Shown: positions 8,368 through 17,137, numbered from the stretch's first letter. The stretch is DNA of 64,000 bases from Mycobacterium shimoidei (GCA_002101905.1 LQPU01000037.1:186001-250000); one strand, 5' to 3'. Notes: generated by a model not told the origin, from the sequence alone. Program-made: numbers and translations.

Positions 8368-10755
8368 GTGAGCGAAAGCACCGACAGCGGACCGACACCC
8401 TTGACTGATGTCCGTGTGGTCGAGATCAGTAACCGAATCGCCGGCAGTTACTGCGGAAAACTATTGATCGATGCCGGTGCAGATGTCCGCAAAATTGAAC
8501 CGCCGCAAGGAGATCCGTTGCGACGGTTTACCGCGGGCTGTTCGCCGCTACCGCACGGTGCGGATGCACCGCTGTTCGCCTACCTCAACGCCGGCAAGCG
8601 CAGCCTGACTTGCGGACCAAACGACGAGCGATACCACGCCGAGCTGGCCGCCGCAGATGTGGTGGTGGTGACGGCAAACCGGTCACAGGCCAACGAGCTG
8701 GGCATCGACCCGCAGGCTTTGCTGGCCGCGTGCCCGCAGGCGATCGTCGTCACGATTTCGGACTTCGGCTGGACCGGCCCGTACGCAAACCGGGCGGCCA
8801 GTGAGCTCACTTTGCAGGCGTGGGCGGGCTCGGCCGGTTTCCGCGGCGATCCGGCCGGCCCACCGATCGCAATCGGCGGTGAGCTCGGCGAATACATGGG
8901 CGGAGTGTTCGCTGCGGTCGGGGCGCTGGCAGTGCGCCGCCGAGTCGGACGCGGCGGCGCCGGCGAACACCTCGACTTGTCGATGCTCGAAGCGATCACC
9001 TTGATGCAAAGCGGCGAATGGCTGCATTCCCAACTGCTGCGGGTGCCGCCGGTCACCCGGACCGTCGAGGTCCCCTCGATCGAGCCCGCGAAAGACGGCT
9101 ACGTCGGGATCACCATGGTCACCGGCCAGCAGTGGCTCGACTTTGCCGCGATGGTCGATTGCCCGGAGCTGACCGAGATTCCCCAGCTGCGGTTTCAGAT
9201 CGGCCGGTGGGAATACCGCGATTTCATTCGCGAGCGGATCGGTCCCTGGCTGGCCGAGCGCAACGTCGACGAGATCGTCGAGCTTGGCCAGCTCTTCCGG
9301 CTGCCGATCGCGGCGTTGGGCAACGGCTCGACGATCCGCGACACTGCCTACGTCCGGGAGCGAGATGTTTTCTTGCGCAACCCGGCCGGTTTTCATCAGC
9401 CTCGCACTCCGTGGTTGATGTCACGATGCCGCCCGGCGCCGATCCGCGCCGCACCCGCGCTCGGCGAGGCCGACGACGAACCACCGTGGCCCAAACGCGA
9501 ACCTAACAAACATCTTTCAGATGCTCGGTTGCCGCTCGACGGGATTCGAATCGTCGATCTGACCGCATTCTGGGCCGGCCCGGCCGCCACCCACGCGCTT
9601 GCCGCGTTCGGTGCCGATGTCGTGAAGGTGGAATCGGTTCAGCGCCCCGACGGCATCCGGTATTCGGGCGCAATGCGCACCGACGTCGACGACTGGTGGG
9701 AGTACGGCTGGGTCTTCCACGCGATGAACACCAACAAGCGGTCGGTCACGCTGGACCTGGGGTCTGACGACGGCCGTCGGCTGTTCACCTCGCTGGTGGC
9801 CGGCGCAGACGTCGTGATCGAGAACTTCTCCCCGCGGGTGATGGACCACTTCGGGCTGACCGCCGACGTGCTGCTGGAAGCGAACCCGCGGCTGGTCGTC
9901 GCCCGGATGCCGGCATTCGGGCTGGACGGTCCGTGGCGTGACCGGGTCGGCTTTGCGCCCACCATGGAGCAGATCGCCGGCCTGGCCTGGGTGACCGGGC
10001 TACCCGAGGGTCCGCCCGTCGCACCGCGCGGAGCCTGTGACCCGTTGGCCGGTATTCACGCGGCGTTCGCCGTGCTGGCGGCGCTGGATTTCGCCGAGCG
10101 AACTGGTCAAGGACAACTTGTCGAGCTACCGATGATCGAAGCGGTGCTCAACACCACCGCGATCCAGCCGATCGAAGCCGAAGTCTTCGGGGTGACGCTA
10201 AACCGGCGAGGAAACCGCGGTCACGGACAGGCCATCCAGAACCTCTACCGCTGCGCCGGAGATGACGACTGGATTGCCGTCACCGTCACAACCGACGAAC
10301 AGTGGCAAGCACTGGTCGACCTGATGGGCCGACCGTCCTGGTGCGACGACGCACGGTTGGCCACCGTGGCCGGACGACACGGCTGCGCCGACGACATCGA
10401 TCGGCGGCTGGCCGACTGGTTCAGCGATCGGGATTTGCTTTCTTCGGTGGAAAACCTTGCTGCGGCCGGTATTCCGGCGGCACCGGTGGTGTCCCCGTCG
10501 CTGGTGACCGATAACCCGCAACTGAACCATCGGGGGTTCTTCGAGACTCTGCAGCATTGTCGCATCGGCGCCGCACGCTATCCGCGCCCGCCGTTCGCCC
10601 CATTGCGTGGGCAGTCGGGGTGGCTGCGGCGCCCGCCGCCCACCCTCGGCGAGCACAATGACGAGATCTTGCGCGATCTGTGTGGGCTCACCGACGCAGA
10701 GTTGTCCCGGCTGGCGTCGTCGGACGTGATCGGGACCCGGCCCAAGGGGTTGTAA
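8368..10755 (+). CDS. Tandem-fused CaiB/BaiF (type III) CoA-transferase
   Basis: 795-aa protein made of two complete family III CoA-transferase domains in one chain: domain 1 about residues 12-370 (TDVRVVEISNRIAGSYCGKLL, ADVRKIEPPQGDP) and domain 2 about 385-795 (DGIRIVDLTAFWAGPAATHAL, ADVVKVESVQRPDG). Single-domain homologues are about 400 aa and dimerise as interlocked rings, so the fusion probably forms a pseudo-dimer; a comparable fused protein (Rv1866) is known in M. tuberculosis. The position usually holding the catalytic Asp (M-x-D-A) reads Glu in both halves (SMLEA, PMIEA) by my eye alignment. GTG start at 8368. It would move CoA between carboxylates in the surrounding pathway. Confidence 0.88.
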   Translation: MSESTDSGPTPLTDVRVVEISNRIAGSYCGKLLIDAGADVRKIEPPQGDPLRRFTAGCSPLPHGADAPLFAYLNAGKRSLTCGPNDERYHAELAAADVVVVTANRSQANELGIDPQALLAACPQAIVVTISDFGWTGPYANRAASELTLQAWAGSAGFRGDPAGPPIAIGGELGEYMGGVFAAVGALAVRRRVGRGGAGEHLDLSMLEAITLMQSGEWLHSQLLRVPPVTRTVEVPSIEPAKDGYVGITMVTGQQWLDFAAMVDCPELTEIPQLRFQIGRWEYRDFIRERIGPWLAERNVDEIVELGQLFRLPIAALGNGSTIRDTAYVRERDVFLRNPAGFHQPRTPWLMSRCRPAPIRAAPALGEADDEPPWPKREPNKHLSDARLPLDGIRIVDLTAFWAGPAATHALAAFGADVVKVESVQRPDGIRYSGAMRTDVDDWWEYGWVFHAMNTNKRSVTLDLGSDDGRRLFTSLVAGADVVIENFSPRVMDHFGLTADVLLEANPRLVVARMPAFGLDGPWRDRVGFAPTMEQIAGLAWVTGLPEGPPVAPRGACDPLAGIHAAFAVLAALDFAERTGQGQLVELPMIEAVLNTTAIQPIEAEVFGVTLNRRGNRGHGQAIQNLYRCAGDDDWIAVTVTTDEQWQALVDLMGRPSWCDDARLATVAGRHGCADDIDRRLADWFSDRDLLSSVENLAAAGIPAAPVVSPSLVTDNPQLNHRGFFETLQHCRIGAARYPRPPFAPLRGQSGWLRRPPPTLGEHNDEILRDLCGLTDAELSRLASSDVIGTRPKGL

Positions 10756-10790
10756 GGGCCGGCGTGGCAGCCAGCGACTCCTCGTCCCGG

Positions 10791-10837
10791 TGCTTAGGCT
10801 TGCTAAGCTATTTGCGGTGACGCCAGGTAACCTAGGA
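10791..10837. promoter_or_regulatory. Promoter region of hemophore-type gene with two short dyads
   Basis: Upstream of the small secreted protein there is GCTTAG-N5-CTAAGC (about 10791-10807) and, about 20 bp on, AGGT-A-ACCT. Their TTAG/CTAA content is reminiscent of iron-regulator sites, but the half-site spacing does not match the IdeR consensus, so I call only a candidate regulatory region. Confidence 0.3.
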
Positions 10838-10906
10838 AAAGCGGCAACACTCTGCCGAGGTGGCTCTGCGGTGCGTCACCGTGCATTTGTCGAAAGGTTC
10901 CTACAC

Positions 10907-11233
10907 ATGGCCATATCGTCGTTCACCAAACTGGCCGGCGCTGTCGGCGCTCTGGCGTTCGCATTGACCGCTGGGGCCGGGGTCGCCTCTGCAGATCCGC
11001 TGGTCGACACCACCTGCAGTTACCCGCAGGTGGTCTCGGCACTCAACGCGCAAGATCCGGCGGCCGCCGAGCAATTCAATTCATCGCCGGTGGCACAGTC
11101 GTATCTGCGTCGTTTCCTTGGCTCCCCGCCCGCGAAGCGCCAGCAGATGATCCAGCAGGTGCAGGCGATTCCAGAGGCTCAGCAGTACCTGGGAACGATC
11201 CAGCAGGTCGCCAGCACCTGCAACAACTACTGA
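10907..11233 (+). CDS. Secreted hemophore-related protein
   Basis: 108-aa protein with a clear Sec signal peptide (hydrophobic core LAGAVGALAFALTAGAG, cleavage expected after ASA, about residue 28), leaving an approximately 80-aa mature helical domain with two cysteines (TTCSYPQVVSALN... ASTCNNY). This cysteine arrangement and length fit the mycobacterial hemophore-related family typified by Rv0203, which binds heme extracellularly. The ATG at 10907 follows a GAAAGG ribosome site and gives a normal signal peptide; the longer upstream frame does not. Its role here could be heme supply for the nearby P450, but that is speculation. Confidence 0.8.
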   Translation: MAISSFTKLAGAVGALAFALTAGAGVASADPLVDTTCSYPQVVSALNAQDPAAAEQFNSSPVAQSYLRRFLGSPPAKRQQMIQQVQAIPEAQQYLGTIQQVASTCNNY

Positions 11234-11415
11234 GGCCCCCTGACGCGGACAGCCGACTCGGTAACGGCTATCTGAAGCTTGGCTGAGAAATTTATATCTC
11301 GCCCGTGCGTAGACCGGCGTCGACACAGCGTCGTCGTGACCCGTTGCAGGTGTCGCGGCAGCTTGGTGAAAGTAACCTCGCGTATTGAACGACCCGCCAG
11401 CGTGAGGAGCAGCCA

Positions 11416-11607
11416 ATGCGAGTGATCGTGGACGAAACCCTCTGCGAGGCCAACGGGTTCTGCGAGTCTCTTGCCCCTGACGTATTCGAGATCGGGGATG
11501 CCGATGTTGTGCACGTCGCCGAGGGCGCGATAGCGCCCGACCGGGAGGTTGACGTGCGCGCTGCCGTCGACCAGTGCCCGAAAGCAGCGCTGCGAATCAT
11601 CGACTAG
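11416..11607 (+). CDS. 3Fe-4S ferredoxin (P450 redox partner type)
   Basis: 63-aa ferredoxin with the single-cluster pattern C10-x2-N13-x2-C16 and C54-P; the fourth cluster position is Asn instead of Cys, which is diagnostic of a [3Fe-4S] ferredoxin of the kind that reduces actinobacterial P450s. A good ribosome site (GTGAGGAG) precedes the ATG. The gene converges on and overlaps the P450 gene by 11 bp at the 3' ends, so the probable partners are adjacent but on opposite strands. It could equally serve the nearby Rieske oxygenase. Confidence 0.92.
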   Translation: MRVIVDETLCEANGFCESLAPDVFEIGDADVVHVAEGAIAPDREVDVRAAVDQCPKAALRIID

Positions 11608-12835
11608 TCAGCGAGATCGCCATCGTGTCGTAGATCGACATGTTGGTGACCAGGCTGGGGTGGGCCACCGTCGCCGGGCCGAGTTTGATGTTGTCGCAGC
11701 GCAGCAACAGCTCGTCGAATACCGCGCGCAACTCGGCTCGGGCCAGCATCGCGCCCAGGCAGTGGTGTGGCCCGCCGCCGCCGAACGCCACTTGTGGATT
11801 GGGCTGGCGCCCGATGTCGAACCGGAACGGCTCGGTGAACACCTCCTCGTCGCGGTTCGCCGAGCGCAGCATCGACACGATGCGCTCGCCTTTGGGGATG
11901 TGTTGACCGTCGATCTCGATATCGACCTTGGTGGTGCGCGTCCAGTAGGCCACCGGCGTCGCCCAGCGCAGTACCTCCTCGACGGCACTGGGCCGCACCG
12001 ATTCGTCGTCGCGGTATCGCTCGATCTGCTCCGGGTTGGCGACGAACGCCTGTAGCCCGGCGGCGAGCGCGTTCTTGGTCGTGTCGCTGCCGGCGAACGC
12101 CAGCACGAAGAAGAAGATCTCGAGTTCGTTGGCGGGCAACCGGAACTGCTCGCCGTCCTCGCCGGTGATCACCGCCGACGCCAGCGTGCTCCAGATGTCG
12201 TCGGCCGGGTTGCGGCGCTTCTGCTCGGTGAGCTCGAGCGCGTAGCCGAAGATGATCCCGTACAGCTCGAGTTCTTCTTGCTCGGTGAGCCGCGACTTGG
12301 GAGAGCGCGCGGTAAGGATTCGGTCGAAAACCCCGAAGATGCGGGGCCGATCCTGCTCGGGCATGCCGATGATGTCGCCGATGACCGTCATCGGCAGCGC
12401 GTCGGCCAGGTCGGTGATCCAGTCACCGCCGCCGCGCGCAAGCAGGTCGTCGATCATCCGCGCAGCTCGCGCCCGGATACCGGCTTCGAGCTTGGCGACC
12501 GCGCGCGGCGTGAAAGCGCTGGAGATCAGCTTGCGGCGCTTGTTCAATTCCGGCGGATCCATGTTGATGATGGTCGGATACGACGAGAACGTGTCCATGG
12601 GCTGGATGAGCGGGCCGTCTTTCGCGGTGAACGAGTCCGCGTCCCGGTGGATACGCACCGCATGCCGGTGCTTGGTGGTCACCCAGAACTCGCCCTGGGC
12701 GCCGATCTTGGCGGCGCCGGGTGTCAACCGGTGCCGAAACAGGGGTCGGTTCTGTCGCAGATTCTCGAACAGCTCATCGGGAAAACCGTTGCGCCATAGG
12801 GCGAAATCGGACAGATCAAGCTCCGCCGTCGTCAT
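11597..12835 (-). CDS. Cytochrome P450
   Basis: 412-aa soluble class I P450. Signatures in order: I-helix AGSDTT oxygen-activation motif, the K-helix ExxR (EVLR), and the heme-thiolate loop FGGGGPHHCLGA with the axial cysteine. The ATG at 12835 is favoured because it starts the conserved domain; an open frame extends 87 codons further but lies antisense to the Rieske gene leader. It needs ferredoxin and ferredoxin reductase; the convergent 3Fe-4S ferredoxin is the obvious candidate. The subfamily cannot be assigned by eye; mycobacterial relatives include sterol and terpenoid hydroxylases. Confidence 0.93.
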   Translation of the reverse strand: MTTAELDLSDFALWRNGFPDELFENLRQNRPLFRHRLTPGAAKIGAQGEFWVTTKHRHAVRIHRDADSFTAKDGPLIQPMDTFSSYPTIINMDPPELNKRRKLISSAFTPRAVAKLEAGIRARAARMIDDLLARGGGDWITDLADALPMTVIGDIIGMPEQDRPRIFGVFDRILTARSPKSRLTEQEELELYGIIFGYALELTEQKRRNPADDIWSTLASAVITGEDGEQFRLPANELEIFFFVLAFAGSDTTKNALAAGLQAFVANPEQIERYRDDESVRPSAVEEVLRWATPVAYWTRTTKVDIEIDGQHIPKGERIVSMLRSANRDEEVFTEPFRFDIGRQPNPQVAFGGGGPHHCLGAMLARAELRAVFDELLLRCDNIKLGPATVAHPSLVTNMSIYDTMAISLTSR

Positions 12836-12872
12836 GCCCAACCCTGTCGTCGCCACTGGTTGACGTGCAATC

Positions 12873-12883
12873 ACTAAAATAGT
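12873..12883. promoter_or_regulatory. Small dyad ACTA-AAA-TAGT between P450 and Rieske genes
   Basis: An 11-bp dyad in the AT-rich part of the 145-bp divergent spacer. It has the same CTA-N3-TAG layout as the TGCTA-ACA-TAGCA site at 19156-19168 and may be a weaker version of the same operator, or part of overlapping -10 regions. Confidence 0.35.
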
Positions 12884-12980
12884 AACAATACCTATGCGGG
12901 CCAACGTCGGGTTGTCCGGCGATTTGTGGTGTTCTGGCGCAAACGACTCGACCCTCGGCCCGGGAAACGGAGAAACGACC

Positions 12981-14069
12981 ATGGATCCGTCGGAACGAGA
13001 GTTCGGGCCGTCCGGTATCGCGCTGTCGCAATACCGCTTCCCCACCGGCTGGTTCATCGTCGGGTTCGCCTCCGACCTGGCGGCCGGCGAGGTCAAGCGC
13101 GTGCACTACTTCGGCGAGGAGCTGGTGCTGTTCCGTACCGCGTCCGGCCAAGTGCACGTGCTCGATGCCTACTGTCAGCACCTCGGGGCGAACATGGGTG
13201 TCGGCGGCACCGTGGAGGGCGAGAACATCGTCTGCCCGTGGCACGGTTGGCACTGGCGCGGCGACGGCACCAACGCGTTGATCCCGTACAGCAAGATCGG
13301 CTGCAAGCAAAACGTGCGCGTCCGCACGTACCCGTGTGTGGAGTGGTACGGCTTCATCCTGGTCTGGCATGAGCGCCACGGCCGATTGCCGTACTGGCAA
13401 CCGCCGGTGCTCCCCGAACTGGAAACCGACGAGTATTACCCGTTGCACCCGCACACCCGGATGGTCAACCGGGTCAAGGTGCACGCGCAGATGATCATCG
13501 AAAACGCGGCAGACCCGTATCACGTGCAGTATGTGCACAAAGCCGCCAACCCGGCGAACACGGCATCGTTCGAGGTGTCCGGCTATCACTTGCACGCCAC
13601 CGTCAACGCTCACTTCGGCGGTGGGCGCGCCCAGACCTGGCTGACTCCCAATGGCCCGGTCGACGCCAAGATCATCTACGACAACTATTCGCTGGGCATC
13701 GGAATCGTCCGGTTCCCCAGCGATCTGGTCGCGACGATTCAGGTCACCGGGCAGACCCCCGTCGACGAGGACTACACGGACTACTTCTACACCCAGGCTT
13801 CGGTCCGCGAGCCCGGCGACACCGGTGATGTGCCCACTGGCCGTGCCGCCAGATTCCTTGCCCTGCAACGGGAAGTCATCAAGCAGGACTTCTTCACCTG
13901 GGAAAACATGAAGTACCTGGAGAAGCCCAACCTCGCGCCGGAGGAAGCACACGACTACGCCGCGCTGCGCCGTTGGGCGCACCGCTTCTACCCGGGCGAA
14001 CAGCCCTCGCCGGACGACTTCGGCTACACCCCTGACGGTTCGCCCGACCCGGCGGCCGCACAGGCTTGA
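12981..14069 (+). CDS. Rieske non-heme iron oxygenase, KshA-like terminal oxygenase
   Basis: 362-aa terminal oxygenase. The Rieske [2Fe-2S] ligands are C-x-H (YCQHLGA, about residue 64) and C-x2-H (CPWHGW, about residue 84); the mononuclear iron ligands follow as D-x2-H-x4-H in ADPYHVQYVH. The layout and length resemble 3-ketosteroid 9-alpha-hydroxylase KshA and related monooxygenases. ATG 12981 is chosen for its ACGGAG ribosome site and because the conserved part begins just after it. It is first in a rightward run with FadD, SnoaL, two MaoC and VOC genes; the reductase partner is not in this window. Confidence 0.9.
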   Translation: MDPSEREFGPSGIALSQYRFPTGWFIVGFASDLAAGEVKRVHYFGEELVLFRTASGQVHVLDAYCQHLGANMGVGGTVEGENIVCPWHGWHWRGDGTNALIPYSKIGCKQNVRVRTYPCVEWYGFILVWHERHGRLPYWQPPVLPELETDEYYPLHPHTRMVNRVKVHAQMIIENAADPYHVQYVHKAANPANTASFEVSGYHLHATVNAHFGGGRAQTWLTPNGPVDAKIIYDNYSLGIGIVRFPSDLVATIQVTGQTPVDEDYTDYFYTQASVREPGDTGDVPTGRAARFLALQREVIKQDFFTWENMKYLEKPNLAPEEAHDYAALRRWAHRFYPGEQPSPDDFGYTPDGSPDPAAAQA

Positions 14070-15640
14070 GCAGCTCGATGCTGATCGGGCCAATTGATTT
14101 CGGTGTGCAGCAATTCACCGTCCCGGAGGTACTTGATCATCGCGCCGAACAGTTCCCGGACCGGGTGATGATGTCGGTCGCCGGCACATCGGTGACGTTC
14201 GAGCAGATGCGGGTGCGCTCTTGCGCGGCGGCCAGCGTGCTGCACGATCTCGGCTTCCGCCGCGGGGATTGCGTTGCGTTGTTCACCGCGACCTGCCCGG
14301 AATGGATCTACTTCTGGCTGGGCGCGGCCCGCATCGGCGCGCGGACCGCCACCGTCAACGCCGCCTACCGCGACGAGTTCCTGGTGCATGCGCTGCAACT
14401 GTCGCAGGCGAAGGCGATCGTCACCGACGCCGATCGGCGCCCCCGCCTGGCGGAGGTCGCCGACCGGTTGCCGGCCCTGGGTGAGGTGTTGGTGCAAGGT
14501 GATTCCCTGGACGCGGCGCTCAACAGCGCGGGCACGACGACTGATCATCCGAGCTCACCCGACGAAGTCGGCTCGTTGTTCTTCACATCGGGAACCACCG
14601 GCCCCTCCAAAGCGGTTGCGACCAGCTGGCATTACCTCTTCACGGTGGCAGCGACTGTTGCGTCGGCGTGGAAGTTCGGCGAAGGCGAGGTGTTGTGGTC
14701 GGCGATGCCGCTCTTTCATCTCAGTGCCGCACCGATAGTGCTGGCCCCGATGCTGGTCGGTGGCACCACGGTGCTGGCTTCGGCCTTCCACCCGGCCACC
14801 GTGTGGGACGACATACGTGCTTGTGGTGCAGTCGGATTCGCCGGCGCCGGCGCGATGGTCTCAATGCTGTGGAAGCAGCCGCCGGATCCGCGCGACGCCG
14901 AGCTTCCGCTGCGGTTCATCTCCGCTGCCCCTATCGACGCCGCCATCTACCGCGGCATCGAGAAGCGTTACGGCTGTAGCGTTGTCACCATGTACGGTAT
15001 GACCGAGGCATTCCCGATCGCGGTCAAAGGTGTCGACGACGACGGGGTTCCGGGCACATCGGGTCAGCCAAACCGAAGCTTCGACGTTCGCATCGTCGAC
15101 TCCAGCGGCGAGCCGCTGCCGGCCGGGACGGTCGGCGAAATCGTCTGCAGGCCCCGCTATCCGCACGTCATGAGCGAAGGCTATCTCGACGGCAACGGCG
15201 AGCTGGTTCCGCACCCGCAATGGTTTCGCACCGGAGATCTCGGTGTCTTGGACGGCGACCTGAACCTGACCTACGTGGATCGGGTGAAGGATTCGTTGCG
15301 TCGGCGAGGCGAGAACATCTCGTCGGTCGAAGTGGAAACGGTCGTCATGCAGCACCCGGCAGTGGCCGAGGCTGCCGTGGTGGGCGTGCCCAGCGATCTC
15401 GGCGAGGACGACATCTTGCTGATCGCGACACTGCAGCCGCAGGCGACGCTCGACTACGCGGAACTGCTGGACTTCTGCTCTGCGCGCATGCCTTACTTCT
15501 GCGTGCCGCGTTATGTCGACATCGTCGACGAAATACCCAAGACGATCATTGGGCGGGTGCGCAAAGATGTGTTGCGTGCCCGCGGACTCGGTCCCGGTGC
15601 CTGGGATCGTGAAGCGCACGGATACGTCGTCCGCCGGTGA
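14066..15640 (+). CDS. Acyl-CoA ligase (FadD/CaiC-like)
   Basis: 524-aa ANL-family ligase. SGTTGPSK (A3), the MYGMTEAFP motif and YVDRVKDSLRRRGENIS (A8) are intact. In the C-terminal A10 motif the residue that is normally the catalytic lysine reads Arg (IPKTIIGRVRKD), which could lower the adenylation step or mark a subfamily variant. The frame opens at TTG 14066, overlapping the Rieske stop (TTGA); the ATG at 14078 is an alternative start. It sits between an oxygenase and hydratases, so it likely activates a ring-opened or side-chain carboxylate. Confidence 0.88.
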   Translation: MSSSMLIGPIDFGVQQFTVPEVLDHRAEQFPDRVMMSVAGTSVTFEQMRVRSCAAASVLHDLGFRRGDCVALFTATCPEWIYFWLGAARIGARTATVNAAYRDEFLVHALQLSQAKAIVTDADRRPRLAEVADRLPALGEVLVQGDSLDAALNSAGTTTDHPSSPDEVGSLFFTSGTTGPSKAVATSWHYLFTVAATVASAWKFGEGEVLWSAMPLFHLSAAPIVLAPMLVGGTTVLASAFHPATVWDDIRACGAVGFAGAGAMVSMLWKQPPDPRDAELPLRFISAAPIDAAIYRGIEKRYGCSVVTMYGMTEAFPIAVKGVDDDGVPGTSGQPNRSFDVRIVDSSGEPLPAGTVGEIVCRPRYPHVMSEGYLDGNGELVPHPQWFRTGDLGVLDGDLNLTYVDRVKDSLRRRGENISSVEVETVVMQHPAVAEAAVVGVPSDLGEDDILLIATLQPQATLDYAELLDFCSARMPYFCVPRYVDIVDEIPKTIIGRVRKDVLRARGLGPGAWDREAHGYVVRR

Positions 15641-15656
15641 GATCGGGAGAATCGTA

Positions 15657-16073
15657 ATGGCCATGACATACCAAGAGCAGTATCTGCTCAACGGCGCGGC
15701 AGGACGCAACGCCATTCTGGATCTGACCGCGCGGCACAACCGGTGCTATTCCGCCGGTGATCGCGACGGCTGGATCGCGACGTTTCGCCACTCCGGGGCG
15801 TCCTACATCCGCGACGGCCAGGAATTCACCGATTTGCGCGCCGCGTTCGACGGCGGCGGCGGGCAGCGTCTGGTGGCGGTCGATCACGAGATCAACGTCG
15901 ACGGCATCAACGCGACCCAGCGTTGCGTCGCCCTGCTTTTCACCGTCGGAGACGACGGTGCCACCACGCTGCGGGCCACCGGCACCTATGAAGATCAGCT
16001 CATCTACGAACGCGGCGGCTGGTATTTCACCTCCCGTGCGCTGCAATGGGATTCGGCGCTGACTCGACTGTGA
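15657..16073 (+). CDS. SnoaL/NTF2-like protein
   Basis: 138-aa single-domain protein of the SnoaL-like (NTF2 fold) superfamily: helix ILDLTARHNRCYSAGDRDGWIATF followed by a beta-rich C-terminal half ending YERGGWYFTSRALQWDS. Members act as isomerases, cyclases or dehydratases, or as small aromatic-oxygenase subunits. ATG 15657 follows GGGAGA. Its stop overlaps the next gene start (GTGA), implying coupled translation with the MaoC pair. Confidence 0.8.
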   Translation: MAMTYQEQYLLNGAAGRNAILDLTARHNRCYSAGDRDGWIATFRHSGASYIRDGQEFTDLRAAFDGGGGQRLVAVDHEINVDGINATQRCVALLFTVGDDGATTLRATGTYEDQLIYERGGWYFTSRALQWDSALTRL

Positions 16074-16597
16074 CAGACATCAGCGGCCAGCTGGCGTTCG
16101 GCAGCTATGAAGATGCGCTGCGAATGGTCGGTGTGACGTCCGAGCCGCGCACCGCGGCCACGGTCGTCAGCGCGGCGCGGATCCAGCTGTTCGCCGCGAT
16201 GGTCCGCGACGCCAATCCGTCGTACTGGGACGCCGACTTCGCAGAGCGGACCTGGGGAGGTCTGCTGGCCCCGCCGGCCCTGCTGATGGGGTGGCTGGTG
16301 CCGCCGCCGTGGCAGCCGACCCCGGGCCCGCGGGTATCGGCGATCGCGCTGCGAGTGCCGCTGCCGGGCACCACGTTCATCAACGCCGGCAACGATGCGG
16401 AGTTTCTGCTGCCCATCGTGGAGGGGGACCGGCTCACCATTGTCGAGGAAGTGGTGTCGGTGTCACCGGAGAAGCGGACGCGGCTCGGGGTCGGTCATTT
16501 CGTCGAGACCCTCGATACCTTCAGCCGTCAGGACGGTGCCGTGGTGGCCCGTAATCGAAACACGTTGTTCCGGTTCACTCCCGAGGCGGCTTCGTGA
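16070..16597 (+). CDS. MaoC-like hydratase, N-terminal-type subunit
   Basis: 175-aa hot-dog-fold protein resembling the N-terminal (FAS1-type/MaoC_dehydrat_N) half of enoyl-CoA hydratases: SAARIQLFAAMVRDANPSYWD, GGLLAPPALLMGW and a final RNRNTLFRF strand. The GTG start at 16070 overlaps the SnoaL stop. It is immediately followed by a second MaoC protein, as in the heteromeric ChsH1-ChsH2 steroid enoyl-CoA hydratase, so I infer a two-subunit hydratase acting after the acyl-CoA dehydrogenases. Confidence 0.83.
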   Translation: MTDISGQLAFGSYEDALRMVGVTSEPRTAATVVSAARIQLFAAMVRDANPSYWDADFAERTWGGLLAPPALLMGWLVPPPWQPTPGPRVSAIALRVPLPGTTFINAGNDAEFLLPIVEGDRLTIVEEVVSVSPEKRTRLGVGHFVETLDTFSRQDGAVVARNRNTLFRFTPEAAS

Positions 16598-17076
16598 TGC
16601 GCGCCGGCGACGATGCAGAGCGAAGCGATGAGGAGGAGCGGCGCCATGGCATCGAGTGGGATCAACTCAGCGTTCCGGTTGAACTGCCGCAGGTCGTCGA
16701 CGAGATCGACTATCAGCGGGTGGTGATGAACTCGGGCGCGACGTGGGACTATTTTCCCGGCCATTTCGACCCGGTCTATGCCCAAAGCCAAGGACATCCA
16801 ACGATTTTCGTCAACACCATGCACATTGCTGGATTCGTCGACCGGATTGCCACCGAGTGGGCTGGACCGACGAGCCGAGTCGTGCGCCGGAAGATGACAC
16901 TGGCCGGCCCGATCTATGCGGGCGACACCATGGTCGGCGCGGGACGTGCGGTCGCCAAACGCGCCGACACCACCGTCGAGCCGCCGCGGTATCTCGTGGA
17001 TCTGCAGATCGAAGTGACCAATCAGCGCGGTGAGCTGTGCTGTCCGGCCGAACTCACCTTGCAGGTGCTCGGTTGA
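16594..17076 (+). CDS. MaoC-like hydratase, second subunit
   Basis: 160-aa hot-dog protein; the region WDYFPGHFDPVYAQSQGHPTIF corresponds to the active-site helix of MaoC hydratases, where the Asp and His act as the catalytic dyad (here FDPVYAQSQGH). The start is GTG 16594 or ATG 16597; both overlap the previous stop. It most likely forms one hydratase with the 175-aa protein upstream, this subunit carrying the catalytic residues. Confidence 0.83.
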   Translation: MMRAGDDAERSDEEERRHGIEWDQLSVPVELPQVVDEIDYQRVVMNSGATWDYFPGHFDPVYAQSQGHPTIFVNTMHIAGFVDRIATEWAGPTSRVVRRKMTLAGPIYAGDTMVGAGRAVAKRADTTVEPPRYLVDLQIEVTNQRGELCCPAELTLQVLG

Positions 17077-17137
17077 CGTCGGCGTGCCCCGGCGGAACGG
17101 GCGAGATTGCGAAATCGGTGGTCGAAAGGGTATCGCG

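Noticed and set aside
10791..10809. Possible IdeR iron box before the hemophore-type gene (TTAGGCTTGCTAAGC).
   Set aside because: TTAG and CTAA half-sites are separated by five bases instead of one, and fewer than half of the 19 consensus positions match by eye.
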